Positions 48,301 to 58,433 of a stretch of DNA of 60,000 nucleotides are shown here, in pieces. A program made the position numbers and the translations under genes. Below the pieces are notes generated by a model. The model saw nothing but the letters and a program-made list of their open reading frames with translations, searched no databases and had not been told where the DNA came from. The stretch spans positions 182,374 to 242,373 of the forward strand of contig NW_019775058.1 in assembly GCF_001039355.2 (NCBI RefSeq), given 5' to 3'. Position 1 is the stretch's first letter. Each line of letters begins with the position of its first letter. The stretch is from Lingula anatina. Taxonomy: Eukaryota > Brachiopoda > Lingulata > Lingulida > Lingulidae.

Positions 48301-51216
48301 ATAAATTTAACTAATCAATATAAATACATACTGTATATCTTCATATTAATGACTCATGCTTAACATTGGTTATATGAAGAAATTCTGCATATTACTTAAA
48401 TCCAATAAAAATATAAAAGAATTTCACTATTAATTTAGTTCCTTCGGTAGTATAATTCAGCATTATATGAAGGGGAAATGGACGATAATTTTGTCATTTC
48501 TAAAACAGTTACCATTATTTCAATACTCCCTCATTTTTTACCTTTTGGTACTTTCCAAAAAGATTGCAATATTTTTCTTGATAAACTGGTCCCTAAGTAT
48601 CCTGTTAACACTTGGTCTCTTGTCTGGATCTTGAGCAAGCATGGACTTGATGAGGGTGACTAGCTCAGGTGTATATTGGCTAGGCATCTGAGGCATCTGA
48701 AATATATGACCATGTTATATAACCTGTTAAAAAAACACCAGAGGTTAGTTTCTAAACTCTTAAATTCAGGCTGTATAAAATATGATGTATGTAAAATATC
48801 TTTCAGTTAAAGATACCTGAAATACATCACATGCATTTAAAGTAAAATTAATATTATAATTCAACAAGTCTAGTATCTGACAGATTTTGATGGATCTGGT
48901 CTAAATTTATTGGCAACATTTTTATATAATACTGGAAAAGACAATATTTCTCAGACTGCATTGCCCTTGTACAAGTTTCATCACTTCATCACCTAGATAC
49001 ACTAACACATCTGGTACTATTCTACCTCTCTTCTTAGTTAGCAAAGGATATTAGTCTTCCAATAATGACCTACCTTCTTATTTGCCAAACCTATACTCAA
49101 TAGCCACTTCTTTTCATGCTACTTGCTACAAATCCTTAATGATTGACATACCTATTAATGAATATTAATCAATCAAAATAAAGCAGTTTCTGTCCTACCT
49201 TTCCCCTTAAAATTTTATACACTAGAGAGTTCATATCTTTGGCATTGAAGGCATGTTTCAGTGTGGTCATCTCATACACACAGCATCCTAAGGCCCACAC
49301 ATCAGACTGGAATAACAAGAATCTGTAGTGTTTGCTTGTTTGTTGTCTTTAAATGGGACATGATACAAGTTTTTCAGTTCATCATATTTATGAGAGCAGT
49401 ATTTGGAATGTTTTTCAATAATAAAGACTTCTTGTAAATGTACGGATCTATGTACTGTTTGCAAAGTCTCTCTTAATTGCTGCCTGGAGATCAAAATCCT
49501 CAAATAAGAGCATATTATATTTCACAAATGACATCCAAGTACATGTGTAAAAGAGCGTCTGCAGTGAGGATTATTAATATGTTTTTGCATAATCAGCGTT
49601 ACAAAAGTTATTCTATATACACACTGTATACTGTATTTAACTCTTAGTTATACATATATTCTCACCTTGTGGTTGTATGGTTTGTTAGAAAATAGTTCTG
49701 GACTCATGTAATATGGAGTTCCTATAAGTGTTGTAGCCATATCATTGGAGCTTTCAAGCACTCTGAAATAAAGAACATGATCAAATAAAACTTGCTTGTA
49801 GTACTGGTAATCTGAAGGTATCAAACCTTTTTTCAATCACTGATTTACATGGATTAAATACATTTTATTAAATCTCTTCTTGAATATTTTGAAACATATT
49901 ACCTAGTGTATGTAATCTGAGTGCAAGTTCTGATCATGATTAATTTACTTATATTTACCCTAAATGCTAGTAACCACACATTACTCACCTGGCAATTCCC
50001 AGATCTCCAAGTTTGATGATCTTGTTTTTGGTCAAAAATATATTTTGTGTCTTCAGATCCCTGTGTAATATGTTCCTTTCATGCATGTACTGGAATATTT
50101 TGAAAAAGGCAAATAATAATAATCTACTAAGAAGAGCAATATTTTCACACTAATTGGTTAATTATTACCAAATTAAATCATATTACCCCTTTCGTCTAAG
50201 ACATTTTATTTCTTAACAAAAGATCAAACTCTGTTTGAAAGTTTCATTTGCTGCAATACACATAATTTATATAACAAAGATTGACACTGTATTGATTTTG
50301 TACATAATTTACTGCTGATTTTTTATACTGTACATTTGTGACACAGTAAAAGCATTACTACAATGTAGTTAAATTATACACAATGTAGTACAGTGTGGTC
50401 ACCTCTCCTTACCTGTAACGCCATTGCTATCTGTACAAACCATTCCACAATCTGCCTCTCATCTAGTAACACCCCCTTCTGTTCCTTTAACCTATTATAC
50501 AAGTCTCCACCTTCACAGAAGCTCATAACAATGTATAACAAGCCATCTGAGGTCTCAAATGAGTCTCTGTAGGAGACTATATTAGGGTGTTTTAACTTAG
50601 ACAGAAGTTTGGCTTCTTGTTCTGCAGCTTTTCTTTCTCTTTTTGATGCATTTTTTAGTTCCATCTTTTTTAGTACATACTGAAAGATAATTTTTGACAA
50701 GTATGACTATTTCCCATAAATTGAACATTACATCCCATTGAGAAAAAAATCTTATCATATTAACAACATTGTAATACTTCAGGTATTGTCATAACCCAAG
50801 TCTGCATATTTCATGTTTGTTAATCCAACTTTACTTATAATAAAATTCTAATATTTCAACCATTTACTAGGATTTATGTTTCATTTTGGGATTGCTTTTA
50901 AAATAACAAATCATTTTTCAATGTACAGGTATATTGTATATAATCAATTTATAAATCAAGTACAAAGCACCATACAGAAAAAAATGAATTCTATTATTAA
51001 TGTTTAAAAAAATGGAATGTAATGACCAAACGAAGAAAATATTTTACCACTAACCGTATACCTCACCTCAGTCTCAATGATTTTTTTTTTCATTTTCACC
51101 TGACATTTTACCTGTTTTTTATCCTTTTTGTGTCGAACTAACCAAACCTCTCCATAGCTGCCTTTGCCCACATTTCTTATCTCTTGGTACATCGAAAGTG
51201 GATTATCAGGATCCAT
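42360..51216 (-). CDS. NEK4: NIMA-related protein kinase, NEK4-like
   Basis: 16 coding exons splice in frame to 684 aa: 51216-51112, 50679-50413, 50089-49989, 49762-49666, 49306-49199, 48696-48542, 48284-48074, 47784-47680, 47387-47223, 46904-46731, 46306-46209, 45655-45623, 43853-43666, 43263-43200, 42905-42824, 42461-42360. The N-terminal Ser/Thr kinase is complete: GKGSYG loop (17-22), Lys39, Glu57, HRDLKTQN (133-140), DLG (153-155, the NEK variant of DFG) and the activation segment [12 protein letters not shown] (169-180). Close similarity to vertebrate NEK4 runs through AKDMNSLVY and DPDKRPSV. The tail is basic, then Ser/Pro and acid-rich, with an 18-bp-repeat region in exon 7, a KKKKQKG cluster in exon 8 and a [14 protein letters not shown] helix near the end, resembling the NEK1/NEK4 C-terminus. 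The tail is shorter than human NEK4 (841 aa). NEK4 acts in ciliary and DNA-damage/senescence signalling. It is head to head with ARPC4. Confidence 0.92.
44339..44528. mobile_element. hAT-like MITE with perfect 5-bp target duplication (NEK4 intron 12)
   Basis: Starts CAGGGGCGGATTCAGG and ends GGATCCGCCCCTG. It is flanked by TAATT at 44334-44338 and 44529-44533. It contains a short internal tandem duplication of ATGGAGGATGGATCAACAAA. Confidence 0.85.
46481..46660. mobile_element. Palindromic MITE, family B, in NEK4 intron 10
   Basis: The left arm GTTTCACAAAAAAACTTAAG is mirrored by the right arm CTTAAGTTTTTTTGTGAAAG. Inner arms CATTCCCTGGCTCAG and TAGCCAGGGAACC also pair. About 180 bp and non-coding, it would fold into one long hairpin. 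Copy 2 lies at 56567-56747. Confidence 0.75.
48182..48240 (-). repeat. 18-bp coding tandem repeat in NEK4 exon 7
   Basis: Three successive 18-bp units plus a degenerate fourth encode repeated SSGNRP hexapeptides within an Arg/Ser/Gly/Pro-rich linker just after the kinase domain. The same repeats are in the second copy at 58664-58722. Confidence 0.85.
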
Positions 51217-51601
51217 TTTGAATGCTATGTTATAGCCTTAATGAAAACAGGTGTTTCTTTATAAAAGTCGTCAACAAAGTCTCATTCAGCAGCAAACAGG
51301 TGTTTGAAGGTGAAGTCAGTGGCCGTTTTCCAGCTCACGTAGAGCGCGTACCTGGGCAACCAAATTAATTTTGGTTCGTGGTTGTTTAACAGCACGAGTC
51401 AACAATATATGCGATGCAAATATGCGTGTCCATCACATCTCATCTAGTTCGGAAAAACTGCAAAGCGATTCAATCACTACTGCAAACAAAATGGTGCTTC
51501 GTTTCTGATCTCCAGGAAGTAGAAAGTCGATTGCATTCCTTTCCGTAGAGGTCGCTGTTGTCGACGCGCATGCCCAACAGCGTACTTCCTAATATCTCGA
51601 G
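51217..51601. promoter_or_regulatory. Compact bidirectional promoter NEK4 / ARPC4
   Basis: The two start codons face away from each other with only 385 bp between them. The spacer is richer in G+C and CpG than its surroundings (for example GTCGACGCGCATGC near 51558-51571), and no TATA box is seen. Both 5' UTRs must lie here, because ARPC4 exon 1 ends with its ATG and NEK4 exon 1 extends upstream without an obvious acceptor. Confidence 0.6.
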
Positions 51602-53688
51602 ATGGTGGGTGTCTTCCTTGTTTTATTATTTTGCGATTCTTATCTATAATCAAAGCAATGTTTAAAATTATTGACTTGAATACGATTATCTTTGAGTGAT
51701 AGAATAATTATATGCGAAATTTTCATAGATCACAAGAGTTCTTAACACTTTTGTGAAGGTATAAATTCGCCGGCTGACTCACCAGAAGTCGGTTCCTCTT
51801 GCTGAACGTAAGCGTCGATCCTGAACTTGAAGTTCACTGGTTTCTGAATGCTTTAATATTATTGTTTAATGTGCATTTGGATAGGCCATCGACTGCTGTT
51901 TGTAGTTTCTCTGTCTTATTTCAGACTATCACTTCCTATTTCTGAAATCGGGTTTTCAATTGATAACTTGTGACAAGAGTCAAGATAAGTTTCAGCAATG
52001 GCTGTTTAATGCAGTATTTTATATATTTCAGTCTGCCACTCTCAGACCTTATCTTAGTGCTGTAAGGCAAACCCTAACAGCTGCTTTGTGCCTTGAAAAC
52101 TTCTCTTCACAAGTTGTTGAAAGGCATAATAAACCAGAGGTAGAAGTAAAGTGAGTGTTGGAATTTCTTATCACTGTTCTGTTATCTGCAGAAAACTAAA
52201 TTAATGCTTGTCATAAATTGAAACAGAATTGAATAAAAGTTATGCCCTATGAATATGTTTTGCATGCATCTGTTTGAAGATGGGAAAGCTATATTTTATG
52301 ACTTTGGATTATGAATAGTTCCTCACATATAATGATCATGAAGTAATTCACAATTACATTTCCAATGTCAGCAAATGAAACAAAAAAATGACACTGTGCT
52401 AATGGCAAATATTAATATTTCAGGAGCAGCAAGGAACTGCTACTTACACCAGTAGTAATCAGTAGAAATGAGAAGGAAAAAGTGCTTATAGAAGGTTCAG
52501 TCAACTCACTCAGGATTAGCATAGCAGTAAAACAGGTGAGCATGTTGAATTTCTATTTGTTACCAAATTTCTGCTTTTTACAGGTTAATGGCTAATAGTT
52601 TATGTCAAAGGCCAAGTGTGCAGGCACAAAGAAAGAGTCATAGATAAGATTGCAGAACAATTAGTAGTAAATTCTTCAGTGGGAAAAACCATGTCTTAAA
52701 AAACATATCTTCTCTCTTAAAGTTATTCAAGAACAAACTTTTTTGGTAGAAGGTTAAATTTAACAGGTCTACATTGATCTTAAGAAACATATCAGTTTTG
52801 TTAAAGAAAGTGATAAGAATAATTTTGCATGTTTTTCAGGCTGATGAAATTGAAAAAATTCTGTGCCACAAATTCATGAGATTTATGATGATGAGGGCAG
52901 AAAATTTTGTTATTCTCAGAAGAAAACCAGTAGCGGTGAGTGCTTTTGGGTTAACTTAGCTATTCATTTCTTTAACTGAAATCCTTACAGTAAATACAAA
53001 TTGACAAAAGTGGGATAAATGTTTTCTTACAGACATATTTATCTATTATTTTATTAGCAACATTACAAGCAAAAAGGTAATGTTTCTTGCAGTAAAAGAG
53101 GCCTTGGTAATGATAATGGCCACAATCTGAATTATTTAATTGCTTATATATCTGACAGTGCTATAGACTATAGTATTGTTGTATGTTAAGTTGACCAACT
53201 AAGAAGGAAATGGATTATTTGATGTCAGACTGATGAAAGGAGAAAATATTCTCATCTTAAAATATTGGAACCATGTTGTCACAGATGCTTACCAGGGGCG
53301 GATCCAGAGTTATTTTCTGACGATCTTCCAATTTATCTTTGTTGATCCATCCTCCATTTTTGACCGTCTTCCGACAGAAAAAATTAGATACCAGTCAATG
53401 TAAACTTGAAAATCTGACCGTCTTCCGGAAGACCCAGAAGACGCCCTAAATCCGCCCCTGCTTACATAGCCAGATTGTAGTCTTCTTATGTTTCAAAATC
53501 CTTTATTGCAGGGATATGATATTAGTTTTCTGGTGACCAACTTCCACACGGAACAAATGTACAAACACAAGATAGTTGATTTCATCATTCAGTTCATGGA
53601 GGAAATTGACAAGGAAATTAGCGAAATGAAACTGGCAGTCAATTCTAGGGCACGTATCTCAGCAGAGGAATTTCTCAAGAGGTTTTAG
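51602..53688 (+). CDS. ARPC4: Actin-related protein 2/3 complex subunit 4 (p20-ARC)
   Basis: Five exons splice in frame to 168 aa, identical in length to human ARPC4. Exon 1 contributes the start codon alone (51602-51604, then GTGGGT). The others are 52032-52150, 52424-52535, 52840-52935 and 53512-53688. The first residues are [16 protein letters not shown], and the protein remains near-identical to the vertebrate one through [66 protein letters not shown] and [12 protein letters not shown]4 forms the core heterodimer with ARPC2 that scaffolds the Arp2/3 complex and contacts the mother actin filament during branched nucleation in the cytoplasm. Intron 4 holds a hAT-like MITE. The ORF open at 51960 is intronic upstream of the exon 2 acceptor and is not the true start. 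Confidence 0.96.
53293..53460. mobile_element. hAT-like MITE with perfect 5-bp target duplication (ARPC4 intron 4)
   Basis: 168 bp, starting CAGGGGCGGATCC and ending AATCCGCCCCTG. It is flanked by CTTAC on both sides (53288-53292 and 53461-53465). It is the cleanest copy in the window, 51 bp before the exon 5 acceptor. Confidence 0.88.
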
Positions 53689-54465
53689 CATGACATAAGT
53701 ATGGTATGAGTATTTTTGTTTTTAATTTATTTCAGTGTATTTTTTATTAAAAACTATATTGGTAAAGAAATCACCAGTTATCCCAAATTGACAGTTGCAA
53801 TATAAGATTTTTTAAATGTTTTTAATATGTGGTTCATGTAAAAAGTTTCAAGCTAATTTTTTTTAATAGCATACTGGTACAGTTGAGACAATTTGTTGAA
53901 AATACAAGCATATGATTTTTTTCCAGAACAGCAAATTTTCACTGCACTGAAGATGGAAGTAATAGTTTTCCAAAGGACACAAAGAAAATGTTCACAGACT
54001 TTAGACAGTGAGCAGACCATTCTCTCCGGTGTTTTGTTATGAACTATTTCTTAGATAAAGGTGGAATTGTAATTAAATCCCACACTGGAGCTTATTTAAG
54101 GCTCATCACACGGCCGTCTTCAGGTGAACTGGGACTCTCACCAATGTCAAATGATGACAATCTGCACTTTAGATTTAATTACAGTTTTGCCTTTGTCTTG
54201 AAACAACTGGAATAGACCAAATGCTGACAGTAGCAGCTCTGTTAAATGCTAGTAGAAGAGCTGCTGAAGTGGCCTAGGTGCAGTGGCCAAGCACTATAAA
54301 TACAATTTATAACCTATAAATAAGTTTTAGGAAGTTGACAAATTATTGTCACAATTGTTAATTAGCCTAAGAAATGGCAATTTTTAGGTATATAAAATTG
54401 TTGGAGCTGTTTATATTCCTTAACCATTCCATTTTGAATCTGGTAAAAATATAATAGCATTATTG
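53689..54465. other. ARPC4 3' UTR and flank
   Basis: Non-coding sequence following the ARPC4 stop codon. It includes the imperfect inverted pair AGTGAGCAGACC and its surroundings, but nothing I can name. It is cut by the N at 54466. Confidence 0.4.
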
Positions 54466-54466
54466 N
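54466..54466. other. Single N, contig join
   Basis: The left flank is ARPC4 downstream sequence. The right flank starts abruptly in the middle of the MITE that belongs in NEK4 intron 12. No biological junction motif is evident. Confidence 0.8.
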
Positions 54467-56566
54467 TGGTCAAATTTCAAAGTTTACGTTGATGAGTACC
54501 TAATTTTTCTGTCGGAAGACGGTCAAAAAATGGAGGATGGATCAACAAAAAATGGAGGATGGATCAACAAAGATAATGTGGAAGACTGTCAGAAAATATC
54601 TCTGGATCCGCCCCTGTAATTTGCCAACAAACTACAATATATTTATAATACATAGTATTATAATAATAATATGACTCCATTCTCACTGAACTGCAAGTAA
54701 ATGCCAGGTGATTCCACATGCTGTGATGGGATCAAAATATACACAATGTCATATGATAACCATGAGTTAGAGAGATTACTGGAAACTTGCATCCACTTTC
54801 AGCATATCTCTCCTACTCCCAGTAATGTTATAGACAGTGGATTTAAGTTTCCATTAAATTCTGAACCTCAAGGTGATCTAATTAGGTGGGTTTAGACTAG
54901 GGTGAGTTCATAAGCCTTGCTTATTGCTATTTAATGGCAGCTTTGGTTTTTGTTACTTTAATAATAAAAGGCTTATACTAAAATGGAATAGGTTCCCCCA
55001 AAGCTGATAAGCATGTGTCTTTTTAAATGTATGAACTCCACTGTACCTCCTAAACCTACATACATATGTATATACATGCAATATGCATTGCTCATAACAT
55101 TAGTATGACCGTTACATCCATCATGCTTACAACACATTTCCTCCATGCTGTCACCTGAATTTTTTCCATGCATGACAAGTGCCTTTTCCCCCCCATTTCT
55201 ATAAGTTAGTGGTGCTAAGGCATAAAGGTATGCTCCGTCATATTCATTTACCCTCTCCCCATCTTTTCTAAACATTCTTTTAATACTCTCAAGAATATTT
55301 ATTCTCTTAGACATTCTGTGCAATTTTTGAGACCTAATATGTCTAGACTGTTTCTACATGAAAAAGCTATGATCACGAGCACACCTTTGGTAATGAGTAT
55401 TAATCATCCTGCCAATCTGGATATTTTATTGGCAGCAATGTATGTAATTTGTTAGTACTTCCTTTTAAGAGCCATTAGTTTTGTTTGTTAATCTCTGCAT
55501 TTGCACTTCTATTTTTCAATTTTTTTGCAGAGTTTTATAACTACTAAATAATTAAATTGTGTTTCTTGTCAATAGGCAATTGGAAATACATAATGTTCAA
55601 AATCAACGTAAAACTAATAAAAAGTAAAATAAATTCAAGAGATAGATAAACAAAACCAATGGTCTTTTAATACAAAATGTAAATATCATAATCATATAAG
55701 GCACTGTTACCTATTTTTCTCATGTGAACGTACAACATAAGTCCTGAAGAGGAAATGAGTAAGTAAACAAATGAATGTTCTTTAAAAACACATAAATATT
55801 AATGTCCGAAAATGCCCATTTTACACAAAAGTAGATTGGCAACGTAAAAGAGGATAGCACAAATGAAAAGTGTTAAGTTTCAAACAAACTCCAAAATTCA
55901 GATTGAAAAAAAAACCTATAACAGATATTAACTAACACAGTAGAGGTAATAAACTACATTACTGGCAGCAGGAATGTCACACAATAACATTAAAATAATT
56001 CCTTTATTTTCAATTGCAGTTTGCTAATGAAGTGTGCTGAAAAGGTGAACACATAAAGTGACACTCCTTACATTATTTGAAGAAAATAGGAAAGAAATCA
56101 GGAGAAATCAATAGAGCACAAATAAATTTTAAATCTTATACCTGGTTCACAGAATTTACCCCACGCTTCAGTTCAGAGGCAAATATATGCATGCACACGT
56201 TTATGAAATTACCGATTTGCAGGCATACAGGGGTATTTCAATACATAGGAGCTGACCCACATCAAGCCTGTGCTCTGCTAAGAGAGTTCTGTTGTCTACT
56301 TGAATTTACCAAAGACTGGACTCACCCTTTCTCTTCTCTTTCCTTTTCGTCCTCCAGAGTGGTATCTTCATCTCCATCCACATCATCTACTTCAACTTCA
56401 GACATCTGACGATGCACATGGGGCTGATGTTTACGCAACAGAGAAAGATAATAAATCTACGTAAAAATATTACATACATGACTTCTTTCAAAACTGTTTC
56501 TATCTTCAAAAGTAATGAAAAATCAATTTTGAGGTAAAAATGACATATCAAGTATATTCAAAAGTC

Positions 56567-56747
56567 CTGGTCCCAGTTTCACAAATAACTTAAGTCATTC
56601 CCTGGCTTAGTTGACTAGGATTACCATCAAAGTGCTGTTACACTGCACCTGATAGGGTAAGATGTGCCAATGTGACCATGTAACCTTGGTAATTAAGTTC
56701 TTAGCCAGGGAACCTGACTTAAGTTTTTTTGTGAAAGCGATGCCTGG
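56567..56747. mobile_element. Palindromic MITE, family B, second copy
   Basis: Same position in NEK4 intron 10 as 46481-46660. The left arm has lost some of its A tract (CACAAATAACTTAAG), so the hairpin is less perfect. Confidence 0.7.
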
Positions 56748-58095
56748 TTTGAGCCCAAACCAAGCTAAAGACTGCTGAAATGATTTTTAAAAATCTGCAA
56801 TTCCATTACACACTTACACGGGCCTCCTTTTTCTCCTGTGCTGAATCTGCCACAGCAAGGTCCTGCTCTATGTGCCCCTCTGGCTGAGATGGCCGCCGTC
56901 GGTCCGACGCACCTGGAGGACCAGTGGGGGTGTCTAAGCCATCTTGTTTCTTTTCCCTGCGCCTGGCTCGTGCAGATGTGTTGGGTCTTGACTGTCAATA
57001 AAGGACGAAGAGGTCTCAAATCTAAATTTTTACATAGTTTCTTGCCATAAACTGTTGGTCTATAAAATCTGTGGTAAGATAACACTTAGAGATACTTTAA
57101 AAATTACATAATGTTTTTTTTTTTCGCAAAAGTTAAGAACAAATATGTTCCAGCTGTATTTTTCCCATCACATTTTTAAAGAAAACACCTCAGAATGCAT
57201 TCAAAATGTGAATTTGTGCTATTCAGAGCTTAATAAAGTAAACCAACAAACTATCTTAAAATCAGTGAATAAGCTCATGCCTATCAACAAACTAAAGTAA
57301 CTAACCCTTGGAGTGTCATCTCCTGTTGGAGTGTCATAACTTGAGCTTGTGACACTTGATGATGACGTCGAGACTTCAACAGATTGTCTGTTTTTCTTCT
57401 GGTTCTTCTGAGGTATTCCACCACTTGCTGGTGGGGGTGGTAAGGGGCGTGGTTTCTCAACAGGAATTGGCTGAAAAGAAAGAGAGGGAGCAAGTATATT
57501 GTACAATTATACTGTTCATGTAGCTTTGGTGAGAAGATGTTTTAAATCATTTATGTTTTTTCTTGAATGTCAGGTGGAAAGTCAAATAAATGCCAAAAAT
57601 GCAGGTTTCTATTTTGATATAAAAAGGTTCTACTCCCAAATAAAACTAAAAACAAAGACTACCCATTTTTGTTTTAGATATGTTCATAATAAACTTAATT
57701 AAACTGCTCTTAAACAAAATATTAAGTCTTAGATTTATGCATAATGAAAAGTGTCATATCTCACATTTTCAAATATTTCCTTCTTTGTTGGCTTATCTTC
57801 ATCAAAAACATTGTCATCAACATCCCCTTTCTGTTTCTTCTTTTTTGAGGATTTCCTTTGACCTGTTTCCTTTCATGAGAAAAAGCAAATTTATTTTAAA
57901 TTTTTCATACTTAACTGAATATCAAAATGAAAACTAACCTCTATTATTCCATTTACTGGAAACAACAAAAGCCAGGTTCCAGTGAACTTAGAAACTCTGG
58001 ATATCTTGTATCAAAATATTTATAATGTATCAAAATATTTTAAGTGATTAATGTGCATTTGTGCGTGTGTATGTGTGTTTGTGTAAGCAGCAATA

Positions 58096-58433
58096 GAGAG
58101 GTTTCACAGCCGTGCGGATATGCATACGGAAAAGGATACGTCATCAGTTTATGTGTATATTTGATGTCATTGAAACCTGTAGTGTCAAATCCGTAGTGGT
58201 TGAGCGGGATATATACGTCCATATATGTGGCTGAAAAACGGGTATGTTTTACTTCTATTTCACATGGCTATCATCATGCCGAGCACTGACATGACATACT
58301 GAGATGTAGAGTGATATCCGTCAAAGTGTCAGGAACGGCTAGCGAAACGCAAATTGCATTCCCGTACTGAACGGCTACGGGTATATCTGGTATCCGTTCC
58401 CGTAACCGTATCCACACCGCTTGGGAAACCTCC
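58096..58433. mobile_element. MITE-like insertion present only in NEK4 copy 2
   Basis: The left end GAGGTTTCACAGCCGTGCGG pairs with the inverted right end (GGAGGTTTCCCAAGCGGTGT when reversed). The interior is more GC-rich than its surroundings and has repeated motifs such as CCGTAACCGTATCC/GGATACG. The matching site in copy 1 (about 47960) is empty. It has no coding capacity and lies in NEK4 intron 7. Confidence 0.7.

Larger units (their letters stand above)
44389..49462. repeat. Duplicated NEK4 block, copy 1
   Basis: Collinear with 54467-60000 across NEK4 exons 12 to 5. The match begins inside the MITE, where the second contig starts, and continues to the window edge. Confidence 0.92.

Noticed and set aside
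54973-55323. 116-residue minus-strand open frame (starting [18 protein letters not shown])
   Set aside because: It lies in NEK4 intron 12. In the other copy (44888-45240) a C-tract length difference breaks the frame, so it is not conserved between two near-identical copies. It has no recognisable domain.
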